From: Caldilineaceae bacterium SB0661_bin_32
GTDB lineage: Bacteria; Chloroflexota; Anaerolineae; Caldilineales; Caldilineaceae
DNA: 64,000 nt
Direction of reading: 5' to 3'
Assembly (NCBI GenBank): GCA_009841235.1
Contig: VXMH01000043.1
Location: 1 to 64,000 of the forward strand
The translations under genes were made by a program, and so were the position numbers. Positions 38,216 to 47,461 of the stretch are shown piece after piece. Numbering within the stretch: the stretch's first letter is position 1; the number at the start of each line of letters is the position of its first letter. The notes under the pieces were generated by a model, which was given only the letters and a program-made list of their open reading frames with translations, made no database searches and was not told the DNA's origin.

Positions 38216-38990
38216 CGTCGCCCCAGTCCATCTCATCGAAACTGCGCGGCGCCCGCGGCTTGTACAGCAGGAATGCCAGTCCGACTCCCAGGAAATAGAG
38301 GCTGATTAGCGGTAACATGACGATGGTCATGTTGATCGGATCGATGGTGGGCGTGATCATCGCCGCCACAACCGAGATGATCACAATTGCCTGCCGCCAC
38401 ATTCTCAGCAGACGCGGCCCGCTTACCAGACCGATGCGCGCCAGAAAGGCGATCACGAGAGGCGTCTCAAAGGCAACACCAATCCAGAAGACAATGCGCG
38501 TGAAAAAGCCGACGTAGCGGTCGACCGTCCACTCCTGATCGATTACATCGCCGAGAAAGTTCTGCAAGAAGCCGACCGCCACCGGCAGCATACCGAAGTT
38601 GGCAAAGGCGGCGCCGCCGAAGAAAAGGACCATGACCCCCGGCAGGAGCAAGAACAGGCCTCGTTTTTCGTGGGGGTAGAGTCCTGGCGCAATGAAAGCA
38701 ATGATCTGATAAACCAACACCGGCATGGCAACGATCACGCCCATCACAAACATGACCTTGAAGAACACAAAGATCGTATCTGTGGGACCAATTGCGATCA
38801 GCTTCTCCTCGACCGGGCTGGTAATGAATGCAATGACCGGCTCCACGAAGGCGATGCTGGCGACGATGCCGAACAACAGAGCGCCAACGATCCAGATCAT
38901 CCGGTTGCGCAACTCCGCCAGATGTTCCAGCAGCCCCATTCGACTGCCATCAAACGGATCAGTTTCCAGCGGCGGAGCCTGTTGTGTCAC
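38205..38990 (-). CDS. tatC: Sec-independent translocase TatC
   Basis: Core membrane component of the twin-arginine pathway, which moves folded proteins. Seen: HLAELRNRMIW at the N-terminus, six membrane segments, FAPGLYPHEKR-type loop as IAPGLYPHEKR, FGMLPVAVGFLQNF, and FETPLVIAFLARIGLVS. 261 residues with an acidic tail. Starts with GTG that overlaps the tatB stop (GTGA). Confidence 0.97.
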   Translation of the reverse strand: MTQQAPPLETDPFDGSRMGLLEHLAELRNRMIWIVGALLFGIVASIAFVEPVIAFITSPVEEKLIAIGPTDTIFVFFKVMFVMGVIVAMPVLVYQIIAFIAPGLYPHEKRGLFLLLPGVMVLFFGGAAFANFGMLPVAVGFLQNFLGDVIDQEWTVDRYVGFFTRIVFWIGVAFETPLVIAFLARIGLVSGPRLLRMWRQAIVIISVVAAMITPTIDPINMTIVMLPLISLYFLGVGLAFLLYKPRAPRSFDEMDWGDDEE

Positions 38991-39940
38991 AACTGCGTCT
39001 CCTCGTTACCGTCGCCGTCCGCATCCTCCGCCACCACGGCGACCGCCCCTTCGTCGGACTCTCCGCCGCCCTCCTGCGCGAGGACCTCGGTATCAGCAGC
39101 GCCTTCGCCGTTGCTGCTCACCCCGGCCATTACAGGAGATTCTTCATTCGCGCCATCGTTAACGGGATCTGTCGCGGCGTCCTCAAGCTCAGACGCCTCC
39201 TCCCGTTCGTTCTTCTGCGCAGCCACCGCCTGGCGCCGGCTCTCGGCTCGACGCTGAGCGCGCTTGCTGCGCTCATCCAGGTAAGAGGAGTCCGCACCAC
39301 TGGAGCCGGTCTGTCTCTTAGCCCGCTGCTGCTTTCGCAGCTCCGAAAGGGTCTTCACCCCTCGCTTCTGCGTACTGCCGGCCCGTTTGGGTGTTGCGCC
39401 AATTGCCGGAGTTCGGTTCGTCACCTTGGCCGAACCGGCTTTGGGCGCCGACGGAATTTCCGTTCCCGTCGTCCTGACGTTACTGCCGCCGCTTCCGCCG
39501 CTCTGCTGCCGCCCGTTCGCCGATGCAGCCGCATTCAGGTTGGAAAGCGCCGGCTGCGCGGCAGATTTCTGTTCGGCTGTCTCTTCGCCGGAGGAAGCCG
39601 CCGCCGTATCGGCGGCCTGGGCAGGTTGAGAAGGCGCGGAGGTCTGTTTCGTTCCAGTCGTCGCTTTCTGGCCGCTTCCCTGACCGATCGACTTCTCCTC
39701 TTCCTCCTCTTCTTCGTCGTCCATCAGCTGCTTCATATGGTAACTGGGGTCGAGTTCGCGCAGGTCCCCAATCTCTTCGTTGACCTGGCGGGTCAAATCA
39801 CCCGAAAGCCTTTGCAACCGGCGTATGAAAAACAGAACGTCTTTGGTTACCTTTGGCAGCCTTTCCGGGCCAAGAAAGATCAGGGCGAAGATCAATATGA
39901 AGATAAACTCGAGGACGCCAATGCCGAAAATGCTGTTCAT
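38987..39940 (-). CDS. tatB: TatA/TatB-type translocase subunit with a 230-residue disordered tail
   Basis: N-terminal membrane hairpin typical of Tat (GVLEFIFILIFALIFLGPERLP) and an amphipathic helix, giving TatB-like features. The rest (from about residue 85) is low complexity: a run of acidic residues (DDEEEEEEE), long Gly/Ser/Thr/Ala-rich stretches, basic segment SELRKQQRAKRQ and an acidic C-terminus. TatB proteins are usually about 100-170 residues, so this tail is unusual. The tail resembles disordered Pro/Ala/Ser/Glu linkers; its function is unknown. Overlaps tatC. The TatA/TatB distinction is inferred from position. Confidence 0.9.
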   Translation of the reverse strand: MNSIFGIGVLEFIFILIFALIFLGPERLPKVTKDVLFFIRRLQRLSGDLTRQVNEEIGDLRELDPSYHMKQLMDDEEEEEEEKSIGQGSGQKATTGTKQTSAPSQPAQAADTAAASSGEETAEQKSAAQPALSNLNAAASANGRQQSGGSGGSNVRTTGTEIPSAPKAGSAKVTNRTPAIGATPKRAGSTQKRGVKTLSELRKQQRAKRQTGSSGADSSYLDERSKRAQRRAESRRQAVAAQKNEREEASELEDAATDPVNDGANEESPVMAGVSSNGEGAADTEVLAQEGGGESDEGAVAVVAEDADGDGNEETQL

Positions 39941-39948
39941 GCCAGAAG

Positions 39949-40590
39949 TTACCGGCTCACTTGTCTGTACTCGGAAGGCAGGGAAATCTCTCGAAGCGCG
40001 GTGCCGAGGACACCGTTGACAAAACGCGAACTGCTGTCGCTGCCGAATGTTTTTGCCAGCTCCACCGCTTCATTGATGACAACCTTGGGCGGCGCATCAG
40101 CATCAGGACTCGACAGCTCAAAGAGGGAAAGACGAAGCACGTTGCGATCGACGATCGCCAGTTTGCCTACCGGCCACTCCGGCGCGTAGCGGCCGATCAG
40201 CGAATCCAGGTCAGCCTGGTAACGGATGGCTCCGCTCACCAGCCAGTAGAGGAATGCAAGTGTTTCGTTGGCGTACCGTTCCTCGGCCTGACGATGGTCC
40301 AGGGCGATGCCCGGAAGATGGTCTGTGCAGTCGACTTCATATAGCACCTGCAATGCCGTGCGGCGAGCCCGTCTACGTTCGGCCGGATGGGCAATGATCC
40401 TGTCGCCGTCTGCGCTCGGCTTGTCGGGCCCTTCCGTTTCGACCGCCGCGCGACCACATTCGGCCCCGTGCTCTTCTGAACAGGGCCGCGAGGTCGCGAT
40501 GCCGCCTACTTTTGTGGAATCGTCCTCACGCACATGCGCTGAATCGGCTGCTACAGGCAGCTCCATGAGTTGCTGCGTTTGGTCTATCAT
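39949..40590 (-). CDS. nusB: Transcription antitermination factor NusB with N-terminal extension
   Basis: NusB binds boxA RNA with NusE for rRNA antitermination. Seen: RRARRTALQVLYEVD at residue 73, and AIVDRNVLRLSLFEL plus VVINEAVELAKTFGSDSSSRFVNGVLG in parts, the C-terminal NusB core. The first 70 residues are an unrelated polar extension, longer than usual. Its stop is 8 bases before the tatB start. Confidence 0.95.
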   Translation of the reverse strand: MIDQTQQLMELPVAADSAHVREDDSTKVGGIATSRPCSEEHGAECGRAAVETEGPDKPSADGDRIIAHPAERRRARRTALQVLYEVDCTDHLPGIALDHRQAEERYANETLAFLYWLVSGAIRYQADLDSLIGRYAPEWPVGKLAIVDRNVLRLSLFELSSPDADAPPKVVINEAVELAKTFGSDSSSRFVNGVLGTALREISLPSEYRQVSR

Positions 40591-40618
40591 TGTCCTGTGA
40601 GTCCCGACTCGACATCGA

Positions 40619-41365
40619 TCACATCATCACAAGGCCGCCGTCTACGGACAGAACCTGCCCTGTGATAAAACCGGCCCGTTCGCTCGCAAGAAATGCAACA
40701 GCCCAGGCAATCTCCTCCGGGTCGCCAAACCGCCCCAGCGGAGTGCGGGCTAAGGTCTCTTCCTTTTGGTCGTCGCTCATTACATCCGTAAGCGCCGTCG
40801 GCACAAAGCCCGGCGCCACCACATTCACAGTTATGCCGCGGCTTCCTACTTCCCGGGCAAGGCTCTTGGAGAGGCCTATCGTACCGGCCTTACTGGCCGC
40901 GTAGTTCGTCTGACCTGCCTGACCCGCCAGTCCGACGATACTGGAGATATTGATGATGCGCCCCCAACGCTGCCGAATCATTCCTCGCAGCGCGGCCCTG
41001 GTTACATAAAAGATGCCGTCCAGGTTGGTGCCGATCACCGCACGCCACCCATCTTCCTTCATACTCATCATCAGCGCATCACGGGTCGTACCGGCATTAT
41101 TGACCAGGATGTGGACTCTGCCCAACTCCTTTTCGACCTCCTTCACCAACGCGGAAGCCCCGTCAAAACAACCCACGTCGGCCTGAAAAACGGCGCAATC
41201 GCCGCCGGCTTCACGGATGGCTTCTGCCGTTGCGTCGGCCCCCTCCTGATTGCCGCGATAGTTCAGAGCGACGCGCGCACCTCCGGCAGCCAGCTCCTTC
41301 GCTATGGCCGCTCCGATTCCGCTGCTACTACCTGTAACGAGCGCAATCTTGCCTGTAAAGTCCAT
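40619..41365 (-). CDS. fabG: 3-oxoacyl-ACP reductase
   Basis: NADPH-dependent SDR of fatty acid synthesis. Seen: TGSSSGIGAAIA cofactor loop, NNAG, the catalytic Ser-Tyr-Lys in SSIVGLAGQAGQTNYAASKAG, and TVNVVAPGF. AAGGA precedes the ATG. 248 residues. It follows fabD after 192 bases with no recognisable acpP. Confidence 0.95.
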   Translation of the reverse strand: MDFTGKIALVTGSSSGIGAAIAKELAAGGARVALNYRGNQEGADATAEAIREAGGDCAVFQADVGCFDGASALVKEVEKELGRVHILVNNAGTTRDALMMSMKEDGWRAVIGTNLDGIFYVTRAALRGMIRQRWGRIINISSIVGLAGQAGQTNYAASKAGTIGLSKSLAREVGSRGITVNVVAPGFVPTALTDVMSDDQKEETLARTPLGRFGDPEEIAWAVAFLASERAGFITGQVLSVDGGLVMM

Positions 41366-41557
41366 GGAAATCCTTGGTGCGGTGGCGAACTTGCCGCTAT
41401 TCTACTACAGGACGCCGAAAATGAAGAACAGGAAATCTCTCGCCGGAAGAGGATAGGCTGCCGGGCAAAAACTGCTGCTACAGCCTGTTGCTACAGCATT
41501 GCGACCAAGAGGGACCCGGTCACTTCCGCCGGGTCAAGACGCGCCGGTTTTCCGCGC

Positions 41558-42535
41558 TCAACCGAACGCCCCGGCAAAACTCCGGACTTCGGCCGCATTC
41601 GACACATTCACTCTCTTTCCCTTGCGCTGAATGCGCTTCATCAGTCCGGTCAGCACTGAACCGGGTCCAATCTCTACAGCCGTCTCAACGCCGCCGTCTA
41701 CTGCCCGCTTCATTGACTCGGTCCACCTGACGCTGCCGGTCAGCTGTGCGTTCAACTCCTGGCAGATGGCTGCGGCGCTGTCAAGAGGGAGCCCGCTGGT
41801 ATTGCCGATAACAGGAGCGAGAGGCTCTTTCACGTCAATTGCATCGATCCGAGCCCTCAGTTGCGAGGCCGCCGGCTCCATCAGCGGGCTGTGGGCGGCT
41901 ATACTGACCGCCAGCGGAACGACCCTTCGCGCGCCGGCCTTTTCCAACTCCGACATCGCAGCGGCGATGCTGCTCTCGTCTCCTGAAATTACGATCTGCC
42001 CGGGACAGTTATCATTTGCGATCTGGGAGACGCCGCTGTTTGCCGCAGCCGCCTCCGCGCAAATCCGGGCAACAACATTTTCCTCCAGACCGATCACCGC
42101 GACCATTCGCCCCGGCTGTTTGGCGCCCGCCTCCTTCATCAGGCGGCCCCGCTCACGTACAAGGAGCAGCCCGTCGGCGAAGCCGATGCAACCGGCCGCG
42201 GCCAGGGCCGAGTATTCGCCCATCGAGTGGCCGGCGAAATATGCCGGTCGCGGCAAGCTGCCCATCTCCGCCTGCATGGCACAGAGTGTTGCCATACTCG
42301 CCGCGAACAAGGCAGGCTGCGCGTTGATCGTATCGGTCAGCAGGCCCTCCGGCCCTTCGAAGCAGATCCTGCTGATCGCGGCGCCCAGGAGTTCGTCTGC
42401 TTCCGTGAACACGGCCCGTGCGGCCGGATATGCCTCGGCCAACTCCTTTGCCATGCCCACATGCTGGCTGCCTTGCCCGGGAAACAAGTAAATCAGCGGA
42501 CTCGATTCTCGAACGTACGAAAGCGGCAAACTCAT
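41558..42535 (-). CDS. fabD: Malonyl-CoA:ACP transacylase
   Basis: Loads malonyl onto acyl carrier protein. Seen: FPGQGSQ at the N-terminus, the nucleophile motif GHSMGEYSALAAAG, and SGDESSIAAAMSELE in the second half. From the ATG at 42535 (5 bases after rpmF stop) it has 325 residues. The longer reading frame to 42637 overlaps rpmF and is not used. Confidence 0.96.
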   Translation of the reverse strand: MSLPLSYVRESSPLIYLFPGQGSQHVGMAKELAEAYPAARAVFTEADELLGAAISRICFEGPEGLLTDTINAQPALFAASMATLCAMQAEMGSLPRPAYFAGHSMGEYSALAAAGCIGFADGLLLVRERGRLMKEAGAKQPGRMVAVIGLEENVVARICAEAAAANSGVSQIANDNCPGQIVISGDESSIAAAMSELEKAGARRVVPLAVSIAAHSPLMEPAASQLRARIDAIDVKEPLAPVIGNTSGLPLDSAAAICQELNAQLTGSVRWTESMKRAVDGGVETAVEIGPGSVLTGLMKRIQRKGKRVNVSNAAEVRSFAGAFG

Positions 42536-42540
42536 CTGAT

Positions 42541-42735
42541 TCAGGCTTCTTCTTCGTCCATATCCAGGACCTGCATTCGGCCCATGTATGTGCCGCAGTG
42601 CGGGCAGACCCGGTGCGGCAGCGTCTTCTCGCTGCACTGCGCGCAGGTCACCAGTCTCGGCGTGCCGAGCGCGTGATGCGCGCGACGGCGGTTGCGCCTG
42701 CCCTTACTGATTTTCCGTTTCGGTAGCGGTCCCAT
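42541..42735 (-). CDS. rpmF: Ribosomal protein bL32
   Basis: 64 residues with the L32 core PKRKISKGRRNRRRAHHAL and a zinc ribbon CAQC ... CPHC. Located between yceD and fabD as in many bacteria, so ribosome and lipid synthesis are transcribed together. Confidence 0.97.
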   Translation of the reverse strand: MGPLPKRKISKGRRNRRRAHHALGTPRLVTCAQCSEKTLPHRVCPHCGTYMGRMQVLDMDEEEA

Positions 42736-42751
42736 CTTTAGTTCTCCTTAT

Positions 42752-43354
42752 CTAATCGCTGGGGGCTTCGTTTTGCAACGACAACAGGGCTTCCCAACGG
42801 GGGTCGATCCCTTTAGCTTCAGAAGGTGTCTGTTCGTCGGGCGAACCGGCAAGGGCAGACTCGGACAGCAGATTCAGATACTTAGGACATGCATCCGGAT
42901 CGCGGGCGCCGCTGGCAGGGTCAGTGTAATCGCAGGAGGCTACGATCGGAATGGAGAGCCAGATGTTCTGCCGTACAACCTCGGTAATGTCGAGAATGTG
43001 TTGGGCATCGATCAGCAGAGCTTCATCCGTCAAATCCTCTGCCTGACCTTCAAACTCCTCCGGCAACAGAAAACGTCCTGTCTGAATGTCGGTCAGAGGA
43101 CGAAAACTCTCGGAAAACTTTACGAATGCAGATACGGATACAGGTTCAAGGCAACGTCCGCACTGCAACGACAACTCAACTCGAAAATTGCCGGTCGCCA
43201 GTACGCCGCTGTGAATGCGCAGCAACTCCAGGTCTCCAGTCAGATTGCCCAGGGGTGTCAGGCCGCCGTCCAGGTCGGCAATATCATCATCAAGAACAAA
43301 CTCTCTGCGCGCCCCGGTCGCCTCCTTCATCAGTTGTGCAACGTTAAACTCCAT
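42752..43354 (-). CDS. yceD: YceD-family protein (DUF177), 23S rRNA accumulation
   Basis: DUF177 protein linked to large-subunit rRNA in E. coli. Seen: the C-x2-C motif LQCGRCLEPV followed by D-rich helices, SIPIVASCDYTDPASG and CPKYLNLL. From the ATG at 43354, with AGGAGG upstream, it has 200 residues. Longer than E. coli YceD mainly at the C-terminus. First gene of the yceD-rpmF-fabD-fabG run. Confidence 0.88.
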   Translation of the reverse strand: MEFNVAQLMKEATGARREFVLDDDIADLDGGLTPLGNLTGDLELLRIHSGVLATGNFRVELSLQCGRCLEPVSVSAFVKFSESFRPLTDIQTGRFLLPEEFEGQAEDLTDEALLIDAQHILDITEVVRQNIWLSIPIVASCDYTDPASGARDPDACPKYLNLLSESALAGSPDEQTPSEAKGIDPRWEALLSLQNEAPSD

Positions 43355-43502
43355 TTTCCGATCCTCCTGCCCGGTTCCCGCAGACCGCCTGGCCAGTCCA
43401 TCCGCTGCCGGCCTTCTGGCTTTGCATATGCCAGCGCGCAAGGTCTTTTTGCAGTCATCCGGACGGCTATCTCCGCACTGCGCGGCGACCGCACAAACAG
43501 CG

Positions 43503-43532
43503 ATTATAAAGGGATGTCGGACGATCCTCCAA
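43503..43532 (-). promoter_or_regulatory. Predicted promoter of yceD-rpmF-fabD-fabG
   Basis: On the minus strand -35 TTGGAG (43532-43527), 18-base spacer, -10 TATAAT (43508-43503). The 5' leader to yceD would be about 140 bases. Confidence 0.5.
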
Positions 43533-44110
43533 AAGTCAGCTGGGACATTGAACTGACAGGATTGCGGCGCCTGAAATCTCCTGATTTGCAGGTTTTGTCT
43601 AGTTTTTTGGGAGGACCCCGGTTCATCCTGCCGATGGCTGAGGGGCGGTCTATCGGCGCTGCGGCGGGGTGTGCAGAAGGGGCGGAAAGCGATGCAAAAC
43701 GGGACGAAGGTGATGCACTTTTGTTTTTGGGCTCCTGACCAGAGAGAAAAGGATCAAAAAAGGGGGAAAAACGGCGCGAAAAAAGTGCATCAATGGGGCT
43801 GCATCACTTTTGGGTAAAAATCGCCGAAAAAAGACGGATGTGGAGGCGCCGCGGGACCGGGTATTCGAGCTGACTTTGGCCGGAAAATCGTCGCGGAGCA
43901 GCAGTGTATAGTGGTCAGTGGTTGGCGGCTTTTGCACAGGTTTTGTTGATATTTCAGGGGGGGCGTTCAGTGTTGAGCAGGAGCGCCCTAAGCCTGGCTG
44001 CTTCCCGATGTATACGAAAGTTCGCCCCAATATTCAGGATGCGCACCGGAAGGCTTCGATTTTGGACTGAGCAGAAGGTGGATGGTATAAGTACGAGGTC
44101 AAACCGATGT
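43533..44110. other. Intergenic region with a 12-bp inverted pair and no supported gene
   Basis: Between the divergent yceD and sufR genes. TGATGCACTTTT (43711-43722) and its exact complement AAAAGTGCATCA (43781-43792) lie 58 bases apart, and a third partial copy, CATCACTTTT, follows near 43802. A minus-strand frame at 43650-44030 is rich in Arg/Pro/Ser with no family signal and is not called. A remote regulatory role of the inverted pair is possible. Confidence 0.5.
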
Positions 44111-44152
44111 TTTTGTCAATTTTTACAATATAAACTGTGTAAATTGACAAAA
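44111..44152. promoter_or_regulatory. Palindromic operator upstream of sufR
   Basis: Half-sites TTTTGTCAATTT (44111-44122) and AAATTGACAAAA (44141-44152) are perfect complements around an 18-base AT-rich spacer, with further pairing of the spacer ends. The right half-site contains the TTGACA -35 element, so a bound repressor would block polymerase. SufR itself is the obvious candidate. Confidence 0.7.
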
Positions 44153-44172
44153 CAGGATTCTCGTGGTACGAT
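44144..44172 (+). promoter_or_regulatory. Predicted promoter of the suf operon
   Basis: Consensus -35 TTGACA (44144-44149), 17-base spacer, -10 TACGAT (44167-44172) with TGG upstream. It would start the sufR transcript about 75 bases before the ATG. Confidence 0.7.
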
Positions 44173-44252
44173 TGGGTTAATTCGCAGAAGCAGGTACGAC
44201 TCAAGTGCGTGTACAACGCCGCATTCGGCCTGGAAGAGCAGGGGAAAGTCCA

Positions 44253-44912
44253 ATGTCAGTCAGTCCAGACCAGAACTCACCCGCATGGCAGATCCTTGAG
44301 TATCTGCAGCGCAATCCCTCTGCCACGATTAAGGACATTGAGATTCTCTTGGGCGTAACGACAACAGCCGTTCGTCAGCATCTGAACGCCCTTCAGGCCA
44401 ATGGATATCTGGACCGGCGAGAGGAGCGCTCCGGAGTTGGGCGTCCGCATTACATCTACGCGGCCACCGACGCGGCCCGCGAGCTGTTCGCCTGCCGCTG
44501 CGATGTGCTGGCCCTGACGATGCTCCAGGAAATGTATGGAATGGTCGGCTCTGAACAGATGGGGACGCTTCTGAAACGAGTTGGCGTCAGGCTTGCAGAA
44601 AGGTACGCGGAAAGCGTCAATGCGACCGAACTGCAGCACCGAGTCGAGGAATTGGCTGGGGCGCTGGGTCGGCAGGGCGTACTCACCGACGTGTCCGTAG
44701 CCGATAGCAATACCATCGCCTTGAAAATGTACAACTGCCCCTACCACGACCTTGCCATTGCGCATCGCGAGATCTGCGAGATGGATCAACTGATGATGCA
44801 ACAGGCTTTGGGCGCAGATGTCTCGCTGGATGACTGCATAATGGACGGGCACGGCAGCTGCTCATTTGTAGTAACGCAGAGCAGCCGCGCGGAACTCGAG
44901 TTTGAGTCCTGA
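44253..44912 (+). CDS. sufR: SufR-type iron-sulfur transcriptional repressor
   Basis: Winged-helix regulator of iron-sulfur assembly genes. Seen: N-terminal DNA-binding wHTH (TIKDIEILLGVTTTAVRQHL then RSGVGRPHYIY wing), a middle coiled region, and four Cys at the C-terminus, C162, C175, C195 and C203. Spacing is C-x12-C-x19-C-x7-C; mycobacterial and cyanobacterial SufR have C-x12-C-x13-C-x14-C, so one ligand is shifted. 219 residues from ATG 44253 with GGGGAAAG upstream. Likely represses its own operon through the palindrome 110 bases upstream when loaded with a cluster. Confidence 0.88.
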   Translation: MSVSPDQNSPAWQILEYLQRNPSATIKDIEILLGVTTTAVRQHLNALQANGYLDRREERSGVGRPHYIYAATDAARELFACRCDVLALTMLQEMYGMVGSEQMGTLLKRVGVRLAERYAESVNATELQHRVEELAGALGRQGVLTDVSVADSNTIALKMYNCPYHDLAIAHREICEMDQLMMQQALGADVSLDDCIMDGHGSCSFVVTQSSRAELEFES

Positions 44913-44949
44913 ACCAGTCACCGCGGTAAGGCGATCATTCGTGTTGATC

Positions 44950-44967
44950 ACGGCTGGCAACAGCCGT
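44950..44967 (+). other. Hairpin with GCAA tetraloop between sufR and sufC
   Basis: ACGGCTG (44950-44956), loop GCAA, CAGCCGT (44961-44967). No U-tract follows; it may stabilise or process the transcript. sufC has TGAGGAG upstream of its ATG. Confidence 0.5.
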
Positions 44968-44990
44968 CACATTGAGGAGTCACGAAAGTC

Positions 44991-45800
44991 ATGAGTACAC
45001 TTGCAATTCAGAATTTGCACGTCGCTGTAGGAGATACGGAGATATTGAAAGGTGTGGACCTCACGCTGCACAGCGGCGAGATTCATGCCATGATGGGACC
45101 GAACGGTTCCGGAAAGTCGACACTTTCCTACGTGGTGGCAGGCCATCCCCACTACGAAGTGACGCAGGGCGACATTCTGCTGGACGGTGAGAGCATTCTC
45201 GATATGGAAGCCGACGAAAGGGCCAGGTCGGGCATTTTCCTCGCCTTCCAATATCCTGTATCGATCCCCGGCGTCAGTGTCGCCAATTTCCTGCGCACGG
45301 CCGTTTCCAACGTTCGCGGCTATACGAGCAAAGAGGCGGACAGCAGCGCAAACGGAGTCATCGGCAGCAACCTCATGCCCATGCGTGAGTTTCGCCGTGA
45401 GCTGAATACGAAAATGAAGGAGTTCAACGTCGCCTCCAGCTTTGCCCGCCGCTATCTCAATGAAGGATTTTCCGGCGGCGAGAAAAAGCGCACGGAGGTC
45501 CTGCAGATGGCAATGCTGGAACCGAGATTCGCCATTCTGGACGAATCCGATTCCGGGCTGGACATCGATGCCCTGCAGGTTGTCGCGGACGGCATAAACA
45601 AGCTGGCCACTGAGAACCGCGGCTTTCTGCTCATCACCCACTATCAGCGTATTCTGAACTTCGTCAAGCCCGACTTCGTCAGCATTTTCTTCGGAGGACG
45701 CATCGTCAAGACGGGCGGCCCGGAATTGGCGTTGACCTTGGAAGAGAGAGGCTACAAGTGGGTCGAAGAGGAGTTGGTAGCCGGGGCCGTGCCCGCCTGA
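44991..45800 (+). CDS. sufC: Fe-S cluster assembly ATPase SufC
   Basis: ABC-type ATPase of the SufBCD scaffold. Seen: Walker [11 protein letters not shown]-loop ALFAFQYP region, the SufC signature [11 protein letters not shown], Walker [13 protein letters not shown] (Asp-Glu) and H-loop ITHYQRIL. 269 residues, slightly longer at the C-terminus. First scaffold gene of the operon. Confidence 0.98.
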   Translation: MSTLAIQNLHVAVGDTEILKGVDLTLHSGEIHAMMGPNGSGKSTLSYVVAGHPHYEVTQGDILLDGESILDMEADERARSGIFLAFQYPVSIPGVSVANFLRTAVSNVRGYTSKEADSSANGVIGSNLMPMREFRRELNTKMKEFNVASSFARRYLNEGFSGGEKKRTEVLQMAMLEPRFAILDESDSGLDIDALQVVADGINKLATENRGFLLITHYQRILNFVKPDFVSIFFGGRIVKTGGPELALTLEERGYKWVEEELVAGAVPA

Positions 45801-45925
45801 CAGCTGAGATCGCAGGCGGCCATGCAACACAGGGCCGGCTTCCTGGTTAAGAATTGTTGACACAGGCATGGAGGCAACCGGTTACGCACAACCGGTCGTA
45901 CCATTCGTTATAAAGGAGGGCTATT

Positions 45926-47341
45926 GTGGCTGGACAGTCCGATTTAGAGCATCTTGAAGGCGTAAAAGAAGAGTACCAGTACGGCTTTCGCGACGAAGAG
46001 AACGCCGTTTTCAAGTCCGAAAAAGGCCTGAACCATCAGGTAGTCGACCAGATCGCCGACATCAAGAAGGAGCCGGACTGGATGCGCCAGTTCCGGCACG
46101 AAGCGCTGGACATCTTCTTTTCCAAGATGATGCCGACTTGGGGCGCCGACCTGAGCAGCATCGATTTCGACGATATCTATTACTATCTGCGTCCCGCCGA
46201 AAAGCAGGGCAAGAGCTGGGAAGAGGTGCCGGAGGACATCAAACGTACCTTTGACCGGCTCGGCATCCCGGAAGCGGAACGCAGATTTCTTGCAGGCGTC
46301 GGCGCGCAGTATGAGTCCGAAGTGGTCTACCACAGCCTGAAGGACGAGTGGGAAAAGCTCGGCGTCGTCTTCCTCGACATGGACAGCGGACTGCGCGAGC
46401 ACGAGGAAATCGTCAAGGAGTATTTTGCCACGGTCATCCCTGCCGCCGACAACAAGTTTGCCGCGCTGAACAGCGCGGTGTGGAGCGGCGGCAGCTTCGT
46501 CTATGTACCGGCCGGCGTCCACGTCGACATCCCTTTGCAGGCCTACTTCCGCATCAACGCCGAGAATATGGGTCAGTTTGAACGCACCCTCATCGTCGTC
46601 GAAGAGGGGGCCAGCGTCCACTACGTCGAGGGCTGCACGGCGCCCATCTACTCAAGCGACAGCCTCCACAGCGCGGTCGTGGAGATCATCGTCAAGAAGG
46701 GCGGGCGCTGCCGTTATACCACGATCCAGAACTGGAGCACAGACGTCTACAACCTGGTCACCAAGCGGGCCCTGGCTTACGACGACGCCACCATGGAGTG
46801 GATCGACGGCAACCTCGGAAGCAAGGTGACGATGAAGTACCCTGCCGTCTACATGATGGGCCCGGAGGCCCACGGCGAAATCCTGTCGATCGCATTCGCC
46901 GGCAACGGGCAGCATCAGGACGCCGGCGGCAAGGTGGTCCATGCCGCCCCGAATACCAGCTCCAAAATCGTATCGAAGTCCATCAGCAAGAACGGCGGCC
47001 GCGCCAGTTATCGCGGCCTGCTGAAGGTGGCCAAAGGGGCGCATCACAGTCGCAGCAACGTCGTCTGCGATGCCCTGCTGCTGGATGCCGACAGCCGCTC
47101 GGACACCTATCCTTACATCGAAATCGACGAGGACGACGTCAGCATCGGCCACGAAGCATCGGTCAGCAAGATCGGCGAAGAGCAGCTCTTCTATCTGATG
47201 AGCCGCGGCATTGACGAGGACGAGGCCGCCGCCATGATCGTGGGCGGATTCATTGAGCCGCTTGTCAAAGAGCTCCCCATGGAGTACGCGGTCGAAATGA
47301 ACCGTCTCATCCAATTGCAGATGGAGGGCAGTATCGGATAG
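45926..47341 (+). CDS. sufB: Fe-S cluster assembly scaffold SufB
   Basis: Scaffold subunit that receives sulfur and iron. Seen: long beta-helix protein with [41 protein letters not shown] (conserved Cys), [39 protein letters not shown] split over the C-terminus and [17 protein letters not shown]. 471 residues. Starts with GTG behind an AAGGAGG ribosome binding site. Confidence 0.98.
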   Translation: MAGQSDLEHLEGVKEEYQYGFRDEENAVFKSEKGLNHQVVDQIADIKKEPDWMRQFRHEALDIFFSKMMPTWGADLSSIDFDDIYYYLRPAEKQGKSWEEVPEDIKRTFDRLGIPEAERRFLAGVGAQYESEVVYHSLKDEWEKLGVVFLDMDSGLREHEEIVKEYFATVIPAADNKFAALNSAVWSGGSFVYVPAGVHVDIPLQAYFRINAENMGQFERTLIVVEEGASVHYVEGCTAPIYSSDSLHSAVVEIIVKKGGRCRYTTIQNWSTDVYNLVTKRALAYDDATMEWIDGNLGSKVTMKYPAVYMMGPEAHGEILSIAFAGNGQHQDAGGKVVHAAPNTSSKIVSKSISKNGGRASYRGLLKVAKGAHHSRSNVVCDALLLDADSRSDTYPYIEIDEDDVSIGHEASVSKIGEEQLFYLMSRGIDEDEAAAMIVGGFIEPLVKELPMEYAVEMNRLIQLQMEGSIG

Positions 47342-47461
47342 CTCGCCTGCCATCCGCGTCAGCCTGGCTGATGGACGGCAGACGGCTCGAAACGCGCATT
47401 GCGCACCGGGAGATCCGTCAGTACGACCCTCTCCCGTTTTTCCGTAACGAGGCAACTGAAT

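Noticed and set aside
43650..44030. 126-residue minus-strand frame
   Set aside because: Arg/Pro/Ser/Phe composition of non-coding frames, no ribosome binding site, overlaps the inverted pair.
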